This document shows positions 43,195 to 52,302 of a stretch of 64,000 nucleotides of DNA, one piece after another; positions within the stretch are counted from its first letter, which is position 1; each line of letters opens with the position of its first letter. Source of the DNA: Sporobacter sp963663605. GTDB lineage: Bacteria > Bacillota > Clostridia > Oscillospirales > Oscillospiraceae. Below the pieces are notes generated by a model. The model did not search any database, had not been told where the DNA came from, and saw only the letters and a program-made list of their open reading frames with translations. Both the position numbers and the translations under genes were made by a program. The stretch spans positions 2,294,001 through 2,358,000 of the forward strand of contig CAXXVF010000002.1 in NCBI GenBank assembly GCA_963663605.2. Reading direction: 5' to 3'.

Positions 43195-44616
43195 GTGAAA
43201 GAAGTAAAAATTGTCGATATATCCCTGCGTGAAAGCGCTGAGCTTTTCGCATCGGGTCTCAGCTTCAAGCAGAAAATTGAAATGGCGAAACTCCTTGAAA
43301 AACTAAAAATCGACGCGATTGAGACCGGCTATGTGTCTGAAGCGCCGACCGACGCGGTGCTTGTCCGGACGCTTTCGACGATGCTGGATAACTGCGCGAT
43401 CTGCGTTCCCGTTTCCCTGGACCGCGCCGGGATCGAACGCGCGTCTGCCGCCCTTTCTAAAGCAAAGCATCCCAGGCTCAATCTGATCGTTCCGACGTCA
43501 ACCGTCCAAATGGAATATGTCTACCGCCTGAAAGCCGATTCGGTATTGAGCCAGGTTAAAGAAACCGTCGCATACTGCGCCTCTCTTTGTCCGTCCGTAG
43601 AATTTACTGCGGAGGACGCCACACGCAGCGAACCCGACTTTTTATCAGCCGTTATAGATACGGCCATTCAAAGCGGGGCTAAAATGATAACGCTGTGTGA
43701 TTCCACCGGTGAAAAAACGCCGGATGAAATCATCGCTTTCATCGACGCGACGCTGGAAAGAACGCCCGCGCTTAAGGACGTCACCCTGTCGCTTCATTTA
43801 AGAGACAACCTTGGTCTGGCTGCGGCATCGGCTTTGGCTGCGGTCTCCTGCGGCATCGGGCAGTTCAAGGTGTCTTTCAGCGGAAATATGGACCACCTTT
43901 CGCTTGAACAGTTTTTAAACATTCTCAAAGTACGCGGAGAAGCGCTCGGGATCAATTTCGCTACAAACGTAACGGCGCTTTTCAGAACTTGCCGGCAACT
44001 CGATGCCATCACGGGAACCGGCCGTTCCGGACGGGCCGCGTCCGTTCCGGCGGCCGACGGCGCGCTGTCGTCAAAAACAGCGCTTAACGCGGATTCCGAT
44101 ATCGACGCTGTGGCAAAACGTATCGGGCAGCTGGGATATGACGTCAACAACGAGGATCTAAATGAAATCTTTCGGCTTTTCAAAGAAATCGCCGGCAGAA
44201 AAAAAGTGGACGATCGCGATATCGAAGCGCTCGTCGCCGAAGCGGCGGGACAGGCGCATCCCACTTATCAGCTGGATAACTACGTCATTAACAGCGGGAA
44301 TGCCATCACAGCTACAGCCTTTGTCCGTGTGCTTAAGGAGGGCCGTCTGCTTCAGGCTATTTCTATCGGCGACGGTCCGATAGACGCGGCTTTCCTCGCG
44401 ATCGAGCAGATGCTCGAACATCATTACGACCTGGACGAATTCCAGATCCAGGCCGTCACGGAAGGGCGGGAGGCCATGGGTGACGCGCTCGTCAAGCTGC
44501 GCCATGGCGGAAAACTTTTTTCTGGCCGCGGTCTCTCAACCGATATCGTCGGCGCCAGTATAAGAGCCTATCTCAGCGCCGTCAACAAGATCATAAGTGA
44601 GGAGCAGAGCCTATGA
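43195..44616 (+). CDS. Divergent 2-isopropylmalate synthase-like protein
   Basis: A 473-residue DRE-TIM-family protein with a C-terminal LeuA-type dimer/regulatory domain (FSGRGLSTDIVGASIRAYLSA). The DRE signature is present (DISLRES), but the metal-binding His-x-His reads HLRDNLG and the NGxGER substrate/CoA loop is replaced by FSGNMDHLSLEQ. Ordinary isopropylmalate or homocitrate synthase activity is therefore doubtful. Start: GTG 43195 after AGGAGG (43181-43186). It overlaps the next gene by ATGA. It may act on a 2-oxoacid from the aminotransferase; inference only. Confidence 0.75.
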   Translation: MKEVKIVDISLRESAELFASGLSFKQKIEMAKLLEKLKIDAIETGYVSEAPTDAVLVRTLSTMLDNCAICVPVSLDRAGIERASAALSKAKHPRLNLIVPTSTVQMEYVYRLKADSVLSQVKETVAYCASLCPSVEFTAEDATRSEPDFLSAVIDTAIQSGAKMITLCDSTGEKTPDEIIAFIDATLERTPALKDVTLSLHLRDNLGLAAASALAAVSCGIGQFKVSFSGNMDHLSLEQFLNILKVRGEALGINFATNVTALFRTCRQLDAITGTGRSGRAASVPAADGALSSKTALNADSDIDAVAKRIGQLGYDVNNEDLNEIFRLFKEIAGRKKVDDRDIEALVAEAAGQAHPTYQLDNYVINSGNAITATAFVRVLKEGRLLQAISIGDGPIDAAFLAIEQMLEHHYDLDEFQIQAVTEGREAMGDALVKLRHGGKLFSGRGLSTDIVGASIRAYLSAVNKIISEEQSL

Positions 44617-47123
44617 AACTGTCGTACTTCACTGGCACCTGGCCGGATTTATCCTGGAACGAGCATTGCGACCTGGCCGACATTATGGGGCTTGGCGGTC
44701 TGGAACTCAAGTTCTCGCCTGTCGACGCCCAGAAATTCCTTGACAGCGCCAGAACAGCTGAACGGGATCAGTTTTTACGTCGGCTCAGCGACAGGAAACT
44801 GATTGTTCCCTGTATAACTGTGGATACGCCATTATCTGACACCGATAGACAGACTGCTTTGAAAAATGCAGCCGACGGTATCCTTTTAGCTTCCGCGCTT
44901 TATGCGCCATACGTTTGTATGGATATGCTGATAGAGGATAAAGAGGACGAGGAACGCGCCGTCTCTATGATTACGGAGCTTCTGCCGCTGGCCGAATCGG
45001 AAGACATTGTGCTTCTCGTTGAAACGAAAGGCCTTTATTCTGACACGTCGGAGCTTTGCCGCCTTTTGGACCGCTTTGCCTGCGACCATTTGGCTGCGCT
45101 GTGGAACATCCATAATCCATACGTCTATGCGCGGGAATCGGCGGATACGACGATACAAAATCTCGGCGCCTACGTTAAATTCGTCCGCGTAAGCGATTCC
45201 GAACCGGCGGGCGAAACGTTCCGTCCGTGCCTCATCGGCGACGGAAGCGTTCCAATGATAGAAATGGCCGCTGCGCTACGTTCGATAGACTACAGCGGCA
45301 CAATTTCCCTGGAATCCGTTTTGGACGACGCCGCCCTCAACGACCCGGATATCGTTCTGCCGCATTATGTAAACGTTATGAGCCGGTTTATCAAGATTCG
45401 CGAGCGCGGCGACAATTATTATGAAAACAAACGCAAGACCGGCAAATTTATATGGCCTAAAAACGAACTCATTGATTTGACCTTTTCCCAGATGCTCGAC
45501 CGTGTTACGGAGGAATTCCCGGATCAGTACGCTTTCAGGTATACGACGCTCGACTATACGCGTACATATACGGAATTTCGCGAGGATGTGGACACTTTTG
45601 CCCGCAGCCTCATAGCGCTCGGCGTCAAAGCCGGCGATAAAGTCGCCATCTGGGCGACCAATGTTCCGCAATGGTACATCACGTTCTGGGCGTCTGTAAA
45701 AATCGGCGCCGTGCTCGTCACGATCAATACGGCTTATAAGATACGTGAGGCCGAGTATCTTCTTCGGCAGGCGGATGTCCATACGCTCGTCATGATCGAC
45801 GGATACCGGGATTCCGATTACGTTTCTATTGTCAAAGAGCTCTGTCCGGAACTCGGTTATACGCCGTCGGACAAACCGCTTCACTGCAAACGCCTGCCGT
45901 TTCTGCGCCATGTCATAACTGTGACTTCAGCGCAAAAAGGCTGCCTGACATGGGACGAAGCCACAGCGCTTTCTGCGGGCGTCCCGCCCGAAGAGGTAAA
46001 ACGGCGTGCATCCCTCGTCCATCAGGACGACGTATGTAATATGCAGTACACCTCAGGCACGACAGGCTTCCCGAAGGGCGTCATGCTCACGCACTATAAC
46101 ATCGTCAACAACGGAAAATGCATTGGCGACCGCATGGATCTGTCTACGGCCGACCGTATGCTGATCCATGTGCCGATGTTCCACTGCTTCGGCATGGTCC
46201 TTGCGATGACGGCAGCTGTCACGCACAGCGCTACGATATCCCCTCTGCCGTATTTTTCACCAAAATCGGCTTTGACCTGCATCAAACAGGAACGCATTAC
46301 CTGCTTCCACGGCGTTCCCACGATGTTCATCGCCATGCTGGAGCACAAAGATTTCAATCCTGCCGACTTCACGTATATGCGCACAGGTATCATGGCCGGT
46401 TCGCCATGTCCTATATCCGTTATGCAGGACGTTGTCGATAAAATGAACATGTCTGAAATCACGATTGTATACGGACAGACAGAAGCGTCGCCCGGATGCA
46501 CGATGAGTTCAACGGACGACCCGCTTGACGTGCGCGTGTCGACCGTCGGCAGCGCGCTCCCGCAGATTGAGTGCAAAATAGTCGACCCCGAGACCGGCGA
46601 GGACCTTCCCGATGATGTGACGGGCGAATTTGTGGCGCGCGGCTATAATATCATGAAAGGTTACTACAAAATGCCGGGCGCAACCTCGCAAGCCATCGAT
46701 AAGGACGGCTGGCTCCACACAGGCGATCTGGCCTGTCGGACACCCGAGGGCAATTACCGGATCACGGGGCGGCTTAAGGATATGATCATCCGGGGCGGCG
46801 AAAATATCTATCCGAAAGAAATCGAAGAGTTTTTATACACACATGAAAAAATCAAGGATGTCCAGGTGATCGGCGTACCGTCAGTGGCTTACGGAGAAGA
46901 GATTATGGCCTGCATTGTTTTAAAAGACGGACAGTCGCTGACCGAGCAGGATGTAAAAGATTATGTCTACGCTAATATGGCAAAACACAAGGTACCGAGT
47001 TACGTCGATTTCGTAGATGAGTTCCCTATGAACGCCGCAGGCAAGATCTTAAAATACAAAATGCGCGATGACGCGGTAGAAAAACTCGGACTGCAAAAAG
47101 CCGCTTCCATAGAAACGGCTTAA
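44613..47123 (+). CDS. TIM-barrel isomerase-like / acyl-CoA synthetase fusion
   Basis: An 836-residue two-domain protein. Residues 1-270 are a xylose-isomerase-like TIM barrel (AP-endonuclease 2 / sugar-phosphate isomerase family): VETKGLYSD, WNIHNPYVYARES and SLESVLDD carry expected acidic/His positions. Residues 290-830 are a full ANL acyl-CoA synthetase (YTSGTTGFPKGVMLTH; YGQTEASPGC; HTGDLACRTPEGN; AAGKILKYKMRD). No frameshift separates them and no internal ribosome site is obvious, so one polypeptide is likely. The ligase would make an acyl-CoA substrate or product of the VOR; the barrel's substrate is unknown. Confidence 0.85.
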   Translation: MKLSYFTGTWPDLSWNEHCDLADIMGLGGLELKFSPVDAQKFLDSARTAERDQFLRRLSDRKLIVPCITVDTPLSDTDRQTALKNAADGILLASALYAPYVCMDMLIEDKEDEERAVSMITELLPLAESEDIVLLVETKGLYSDTSELCRLLDRFACDHLAALWNIHNPYVYARESADTTIQNLGAYVKFVRVSDSEPAGETFRPCLIGDGSVPMIEMAAALRSIDYSGTISLESVLDDAALNDPDIVLPHYVNVMSRFIKIRERGDNYYENKRKTGKFIWPKNELIDLTFSQMLDRVTEEFPDQYAFRYTTLDYTRTYTEFREDVDTFARSLIALGVKAGDKVAIWATNVPQWYITFWASVKIGAVLVTINTAYKIREAEYLLRQADVHTLVMIDGYRDSDYVSIVKELCPELGYTPSDKPLHCKRLPFLRHVITVTSAQKGCLTWDEATALSAGVPPEEVKRRASLVHQDDVCNMQYTSGTTGFPKGVMLTHYNIVNNGKCIGDRMDLSTADRMLIHVPMFHCFGMVLAMTAAVTHSATISPLPYFSPKSALTCIKQERITCFHGVPTMFIAMLEHKDFNPADFTYMRTGIMAGSPCPISVMQDVVDKMNMSEITIVYGQTEASPGCTMSSTDDPLDVRVSTVGSALPQIECKIVDPETGEDLPDDVTGEFVARGYNIMKGYYKMPGATSQAIDKDGWLHTGDLACRTPEGNYRITGRLKDMIIRGGENIYPKEIEEFLYTHEKIKDVQVIGVPSVAYGEEIMACIVLKDGQSLTEQDVKDYVYANMAKHKVPSYVDFVDEFPMNAAGKILKYKMRDDAVEKLGLQKAASIETA

Positions 47124-47149
47124 GGCTGAATCCTGCACATATTTGAGTT

Positions 47150-47190
47150 AAAAAGACAGGGACGGACTTTTAGTCTCCCCTGTCTTTCTT
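47150..47190 (+). terminator. Terminator after the VOR/synthetase operon
   Basis: AAAGACAGGG (47152-47161) pairs with CCCTGTCTTT (47178-47187), with three further GAC/GTC pairs inside the loop, ending in a T-rich tail. Confidence 0.7.
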
Positions 47191-47235
47191 ATATGCTTTT
47201 ATAGCCTCACGCGCATTGAAGCCTCCTGCTTTGCC

Positions 47236-48138
47236 TCAGATGGAAGGCATCATATCGATAAAGTCCAGCGCCTGTTTCGACACATCGTTCGTCCGCCATG
47301 CTATAACCGTATAAGGCGGATCCGGCAGCGGCGGCACCGGGAAAAATTTATAGTCTTTTGACAATGATTCCTCTTTGATATACCCCATAAGCGCCATCCC
47401 CATCCCCTGCTTAACGGCATGCAGGACAGACGGGAAATTAGGCAGATGAAGTATCTGCTTCGGCGTGAACCCGATCTGTATGCACCGCTCATATTCATTA
47501 TGCTCCGTAAAGCTGGGCGAAACGAAATAAAATATCTCGTTGTTCAGTTCCGACATCGGCAGCGTATCACAAGCCGCCAGCGGGTGTTTGCCTGACATCA
47601 TAATATACAGATCATGCCTCTCAAGATTCTTGTACGATATGTCTTTAAGCTGCTCCACGACAAAGTTTATGGTGTATATAAGATCCGCCTGTCCTGTCAT
47701 AAGCGCGCTTCTGAGTTCTTTGAACTCATAAAGCTCTTCAACCACTGTTACCTCAGGATATTTGTTTTTATACATCTCAACCGTTTGTTCATATACACCT
47801 TTTTTTTCACCTGAAAACAGCGCTGTATGACTGGTGTGGCCGGCAATATGAAGGATCTTTTTTTGTGGAGTTGACATAAGCTGCGCATCTTTAAATACCT
47901 TGAGTATTTTGCTGTACAGCGGGTACAGTTCTCCGTAAAGATATTCGCCTTCCTTTGTAAGCTCTACGCCGTGGCTTTTCCGAACAAAAAGCGTCAGTCT
48001 GCTTACTCTTTCAAGCCTGCTGATGATTTTGCTCAAAGCAGGCTGCGATATATACATAACTTTTGCCGCTTCCGTAAAGCTTAAATATTCTGCTACTGTC
48101 AGAAATGCCACAATTTGCTGCAATGTAATATCCAACAT
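47236..48138 (-). CDS. LysR-type transcriptional regulator
   Basis: A 300-residue LysR regulator. The N-terminal winged helix-turn-helix is typical (FTEAAKVMYISQPALSKIIS), and the C-terminal effector domain includes the LLHAVKQGMGMALMGYI-like switch segment. It is convergent with the VOR operon and divergent from the kinase-like gene at 48435. The effector and target are unknown; the 296-bp upstream region is long enough for its operators. The ribosome site is weak (GGATGTGAT). Confidence 0.9.
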   Translation of the reverse strand: MLDITLQQIVAFLTVAEYLSFTEAAKVMYISQPALSKIISRLERVSRLTLFVRKSHGVELTKEGEYLYGELYPLYSKILKVFKDAQLMSTPQKKILHIAGHTSHTALFSGEKKGVYEQTVEMYKNKYPEVTVVEELYEFKELRSALMTGQADLIYTINFVVEQLKDISYKNLERHDLYIMMSGKHPLAACDTLPMSELNNEIFYFVSPSFTEHNEYERCIQIGFTPKQILHLPNFPSVLHAVKQGMGMALMGYIKEESLSKDYKFFPVPPLPDPPYTVIAWRTNDVSKQALDFIDMMPSI

Positions 48139-48434
48139 TTATATCACATCCAGTTCCACACAACCGGGTTTGCCCGCAGTGTGTTTTTAATTAACACCTG
48201 ATAAAAGCAGTATAACACATACGTCGAAGAACGCCAACAACCGTTTTCCCGCAGACATAAAGAACAACGCCGTCGGCAATCAGATTTTTTTCGTGTTTAT
48301 TATCTGTTCATCCTGTATACGCTCAATAAATATTAACGGCAATCGTCTGACTTTATGATTTTGTTTTCAATTACACGGCGGATTTGATATAATGGAAAGC
48401 AAAGGATACCAGGCGTTATAAAGGAGGATAAATC
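48139..48434. promoter_or_regulatory. Divergent promoter region
   Basis: A TATAAT box lies at 48388-48393 (TTTCAA 17 bases upstream) ahead of the kinase-like gene. Nothing else with clear structure was seen apart from A/T-rich stretches. Confidence 0.45.
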
Positions 48435-49376
48435 ATGCCCGTTATCACCATTTCAAGACAACTGTGCAGCTTTGGTGACGATATCGCAGCGGCCTTATCA
48501 CGCAGGCTTGATTGGGCGTTCATCTCCAGGAAGGATTTATTCTCTCATTTTCCCGATATTGCCGTGAATCCGTACGATTTGAATATGCTTTCTGAAAGCG
48601 CTAAGTACTACTTAAAGCCCCGGGACGAAAACGGAACGTTTTTGGATAGCCTAAGGCAAAATCTGCAGGAATACCTTAAGGATAACTCTGCCGTCTTAAC
48701 CGGCTTCGGTTCTCAGTTGATTTTTGCCGACTGGGAAGACGCGCTTCACATTCGGATCATGGCCTCTAAAAAGGTCCGGATCGCACGGGCAAAAAAACAG
48801 TATCACGTTTCCGATGAAGAAGCTGAAAAGATACTTGACCGAGCGGACAAAAAGCACCGGAGATTTGTTTCTACGGTATTTGGTGTCGATTTAACCGATC
48901 CGTCTTTATATCACCTTATTCTCAATACGTCCTCTTTATCGGTCGACGCGTGCGTATCTGCAGTAATAGCCTTGCTTCAGGAGCGTGAGCTTCTACAGCA
49001 AATGGGTATGCAGATTAAAAACTCGGACGCTTTAAACAATCTTTCTGAACGCCCGGAGCTTAAAAATCAGTCGGAGGAGGAATTCGCACGGCTTCTGGAC
49101 ATGTATCAGATCGAGTGGAAATACGAGCCGAAAACATTCCCGATCGAATGGGACGCCGAAGGCAACGTCACGATGGCCTTTACACCCGATTTCTATCTCG
49201 TTAAATTTGATACGTATATTGAACTTACAACAATGGATCAGAAATATGTAACGGCAAAAAATAAAAAAGTTAAAAAAGTACGCGCGCTTTATCCCGGCAC
49301 AAACATTAAAGTCGTTTACAAAAAGGACTTTTATTCCCTGATCGAAAGGTTTAACTTAAGCAAAGGTGACTTATAA
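48435..49376 (+). CDS. Cytidylate-kinase-like protein with a C-terminal nuclease-like domain
   Basis: A 313-residue protein. Residues 1-195 resemble the cytidylate-kinase-like family (ITISRQLCSFGDDIAAALSR; DEEAEKILDRADKKHRRF), although the usual P-loop glycines are poor. Residues 235-305 contain PDFYLVKFDTYIELTTMDQK and a Lys-rich continuation to YPGTNIKVVYKKDF, which resembles a PD-(D/E)XK-like core. AAAGGAGG lies before the ATG. The hpt gene follows directly with no gap, so a purine- or nucleotide-related role is possible; the activity is unknown. Confidence 0.7.
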   Translation: MPVITISRQLCSFGDDIAAALSRRLDWAFISRKDLFSHFPDIAVNPYDLNMLSESAKYYLKPRDENGTFLDSLRQNLQEYLKDNSAVLTGFGSQLIFADWEDALHIRIMASKKVRIARAKKQYHVSDEEAEKILDRADKKHRRFVSTVFGVDLTDPSLYHLILNTSSLSVDACVSAVIALLQERELLQQMGMQIKNSDALNNLSERPELKNQSEEEFARLLDMYQIEWKYEPKTFPIEWDAEGNVTMAFTPDFYLVKFDTYIELTTMDQKYVTAKNKKVKKVRALYPGTNIKVVYKKDFYSLIERFNLSKGDL

Positions 49377-49901
49377 ATGGAAAATAACGCCCCCAGGAAA
49401 ATCGTCTTCAGCGAAGAAACCCTGAAAGAACGTGTCTGCGCGCTCGGGAAGGAAATCACAAATGATTATGCCGGCAAGGAGCTGATACTTGTGGGCGTTT
49501 TGAAAGGTTCAGTTTTTTTCTTGTGCGATCTTTCAAGGGCAATCGACCTGCCTATGCAAATCGATTTCATTTCTATTGGCGTTTTACCGAACGCCTCCGG
49601 AAGGACAGGCATTGTCCAAATCACAAAAGATCTGGAATACGATATCGCCGGCAAGCATGTGCTCGTAATTGAGGACATCATCCGTTCCGGGCTGACAACC
49701 GGCTATATCATGCAAAATTTTGAAAACAGAGGCGCCGCCAGCCTTAAGATCTGTACGCTTCTGCACTGTCCGGAAGAACAGCTTATCAATATGCCGATAC
49801 CCTATGTCGGCTTCGAAATATCGAAGGCAAGGCTTCTGGGCTACGGTTTGGACGTTGATGAAAAGGGTCGGAATATTCCATATATCGAACAAATAACATA
49901 A
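49377..49901 (+). CDS. hpt: Hypoxanthine phosphoribosyltransferase
   Basis: A 174-residue purine salvage enzyme that makes IMP/GMP from hypoxanthine/guanine and PRPP. The PRPP motif is VLVIEDIIRSGLTTG (about residues 94-108), and the flexible-loop and base-binding region YVGFEISKARLLGYGLDVDEKGRN is intact. The ATG directly follows the stop of the kinase-like gene, so the two are translationally linked. An unusual extra N-terminal dozen residues is not remarkable. Confidence 0.92.
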   Translation: MENNAPRKIVFSEETLKERVCALGKEITNDYAGKELILVGVLKGSVFFLCDLSRAIDLPMQIDFISIGVLPNASGRTGIVQITKDLEYDIAGKHVLVIEDIIRSGLTTGYIMQNFENRGAASLKICTLLHCPEEQLINMPIPYVGFEISKARLLGYGLDVDEKGRNIPYIEQIT

Positions 49902-49911
49902 ACACAAAAAA

Positions 49912-49940
49912 TATAGGCGGGGTTTTTAACCCCGCCTATA
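49912..49940 (+). terminator. Hairpin after hpt
   Basis: TATAGGCGGGGTT (49912-49924) pairs with AACCCCGCCTATA (49928-49940). The following sequence is only weakly T-rich. Confidence 0.6.
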
Positions 49941-50400
49941 TATAATAGCTCCAGCGAACCTTCTTAAACACATTTCTTCATGGTAACCCTTTGGCAAAAG
50001 TCTTTTAAATCTCACTTTCAAACTGCCATTCCCCTGCCAAACCAACACCTTGACTTTCGCCAACTTGCTTATCCGACACCGAAACTTTGTCCGTCCATTT
50101 GATCCACAATCCGCTTCACTTTCGTGCCGCCGCAACTGTTCTTTTGCTTTCCACGTAAACGTGGCGGTTCTCCAATCCGAATTACGTTTCTTCAGTATTC
50201 CCTGGAGCGTGTTTTCAGTATACTGTTTCGTTTAACAAACTTCAAAGGTAATATTCAGCCGTATTTGTCCATTATTTATAGTTTAGCGCCGCATTGCTGA
50301 TGTTATCTAATTTTTTCTCCGTTTTAGAAAAACATATTCTATTTTTCGAGCGTATTTTGTGCACTATAACTAATGCTTGTACTTCTTTATGCGTAAAGAA
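49941..50400. other. Gene-free 460-bp stretch
   Basis: No supported gene is visible. A short minus-strand frame around 49926-50135 has neither a ribosome site nor a known family. The only local structure noted is the small hairpin CCACGT-AA-ACGTGG (50151-50164). Confidence 0.5.
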
Positions 50401-50428
50401 ACAGCGCCGGGTTAAAACCCGGCGCTGT
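50401..50428 (-). terminator. Hairpin at the end of the etfA operon
   Basis: A perfect 13-bp stem (50401-50413 with 50416-50428) lies 40 bases beyond the etfA stop. The downstream minus-strand sequence TTTCTTTA is moderately T-rich. Confidence 0.7.
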
Positions 50429-50468
50429 CAATTCTATTCAGATGTTGAAGCCCGTTCTATTGCCAACA

Positions 50469-51467
50469 CTAAGCCTTGATTTTCTTAACAGCTTCAGTCA
50501 AAGCCGGGAGAACTTGCTTAAGATTGCCGACGATACCGTAGTCCGCCACCTCAAAGATGGGTGCTTCGGCATCCCGGTTGATAGCAACAACAACGTCCGA
50601 GCCGGACATGCCGGCCAAGTGCTGAATCGCGCCGGAGATACCACAGGCGATATACAGCTTCGGGCTGACGGTCTTACCGGTCTGACCAACCTGCGTAACC
50701 TGGGCTATCCAGCCTGCGTCAACAGCCGCACGGGAAGCGCCGACTGCGCCGCCGAAGAGGTCCGCCAGCTCTTTAAGCATTGCGAAATTTTCGGCGCTGC
50801 CTACGCCGCGTCCGCCGGAAATGACAACCTCTGCGTCTTCCAGCTTGACGCCTTCACCGACTTCGGTGATCTTTTCAGCGATTGTTGTGCGGATCGTTCC
50901 GGCCGGCAATGCAATGTCTTCCTTAACGATTTCCGCTGTACGGGCCGTATCGGGTTCGCCGCATTTAAATACGCTGGCACGCACCGTTCCCATCTGGGGC
51001 CGTGCTTCCGGGCACTCGATAAGCGCAAGTTCATTTCCGCCGTATACGGGACGTGTCCACTGGACAACGCCTGTTGAAGCATCCATCTCGACTGCTACGC
51101 AGTCTGCCGTCAGGCCTGTCTTCAGGCGGGCGGCCACACGCGGCGCCAGGGCGCGGCCGGTGATGGTCGAACCCATGAGGATCGTCGAGGGTTTATACTT
51201 ACCCACAAGCTGCTCAAACACGTAGGTATAAGCTTCCGCATTATAATCGGCAAAGTCGCCGCCTTCTACTACAAGGACCTGATCAGCGCCGTATGATACG
51301 GCGGATGCGACCGCATCGTCCGTACCGCTTCCGATAACGACGGCAACCAGTTTTTCGCCCATCGCGTCCGCCATCTGACGGCCGCCTACGAGCAGCTCAA
51401 GGCCGACTTTCTTAGCCTGACCTTTTTCCATTTCGATAAATGACCAAATATTCTTGTAATCGCTCAT
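50469..51467 (-). CDS. etfA: Electron transfer flavoprotein alpha subunit
   Basis: A 332-residue EtfA. The C-terminal FAD domain is clear (GGRGVGSAENFAMLKELADL; GQTGKTVSPKLYIACGISG; VVAINRDAEAPIFEVADYG). With EtfB it accepts electrons from the acyl-CoA dehydrogenases of this cluster, and in anaerobes it can bifurcate electrons between crotonyl-CoA and ferredoxin; whether this pair bifurcates is not decided here. The ATG at 51467 follows GGGGGAGCGGAAC. It is the last gene of the cluster. Confidence 0.94.
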   Translation of the reverse strand: MSDYKNIWSFIEMEKGQAKKVGLELLVGGRQMADAMGEKLVAVVIGSGTDDAVASAVSYGADQVLVVEGGDFADYNAEAYTYVFEQLVGKYKPSTILMGSTITGRALAPRVAARLKTGLTADCVAVEMDASTGVVQWTRPVYGGNELALIECPEARPQMGTVRASVFKCGEPDTARTAEIVKEDIALPAGTIRTTIAEKITEVGEGVKLEDAEVVISGGRGVGSAENFAMLKELADLFGGAVGASRAAVDAGWIAQVTQVGQTGKTVSPKLYIACGISGAIQHLAGMSGSDVVVAINRDAEAPIFEVADYGIVGNLKQVLPALTEAVKKIKA

Positions 51468-51480
51468 GTTCCGCTCCCCC

Positions 51481-52284
51481 TTAAATGACGCCGGCGTCAC
51501 TGAGGAGCGCCACCAGCTTTTCAACGGATTCTTCAGCGGTTTCTTCTTCGATCTTTATGCCGCCTTGTTTCCGCTCAGGCACATATTCCTTGATGATTTT
51601 TGTTGGTGATCCGCCAGCGCCGGCAGCACCGGCATCGAGCTCAAGGTCTGCCGCTGTCAGAACAGGGATCTCGGCGCGATTGGCAGCCATTTTCGTCTTG
51701 ACCGACGCATAGCGCGGCTCGTACGGTGTCTGGGACATCGTCACAACGACCGGAAGCTCAGCCGCTATCACATTGACGCCGTCATCCGATTGGCAGTTGG
51801 CCTTGATCTTGCCGCCCTCCACGGTCATCTCCATAGCGGATGTGACCTGCGGATAGCCCAGGTATTCCGCAAGCTGTGGCCCAACATGCCCTGTGTCGCC
51901 GTCGGCGGCCTGCTTGCCGCACATGATCATGTCAAACGATGCGCCCTCACGCGCCTCAATGGCCTTAACGGCAGCGCTCAGCACGTAGCTGGTCGCTAAC
52001 GTGTCGGAATCGGCCAGCGCTTCGTCACAGATCATATAGGCCTTGTTAGCGCCGACAGAAAGACAGCTCTTAAGCGCGCTCTTTGTTTTTTCCGTACCCA
52101 TTGTCACGACAACGACCTTCGTTTCCGGATCGGCGTCCTTGATCCGGACGGCCGTCTCCAGCGCGTAGGTGTCATATTGGTTGACTATGTCCGGCACGCC
52201 GTCCATAATCATTACGTTTTTGGCCGAATCGATTTTGATTTGCTCAATATCCGGCACCTGCTTGATGCATACAAGTATGTTCAT
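51481..52284 (-). CDS. etfB: Electron transfer flavoprotein beta subunit
   Basis: A 267-residue EtfB with the start MNILVCIKQVPDIEQIKID and the family block NQYDTYALETAVRIKD. It forms a heterodimer with EtfA and binds the second flavin or AMP. It begins 18 bases after the butyryl-CoA dehydrogenase gene with a GGAGAGAG site. The order bcd-etfB-etfA is typical of clostridial butyrate clusters. Confidence 0.94.
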   Translation of the reverse strand: MNILVCIKQVPDIEQIKIDSAKNVMIMDGVPDIVNQYDTYALETAVRIKDADPETKVVVVTMGTEKTKSALKSCLSVGANKAYMICDEALADSDTLATSYVLSAAVKAIEAREGASFDMIMCGKQAADGDTGHVGPQLAEYLGYPQVTSAMEMTVEGGKIKANCQSDDGVNVIAAELPVVVTMSQTPYEPRYASVKTKMAANRAEIPVLTAADLELDAGAAGAGGSPTKIIKEYVPERKQGGIKIEEETAEESVEKLVALLSDAGVI

Positions 52285-52302
52285 CCGTTCTCTCTCCTTT
52301 GC

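Noticed and set aside
49926..50135. Small minus-strand gene after hpt
   Set aside because: TTG start without a ribosome site, basic low-complexity product, overlaps the hpt terminator.
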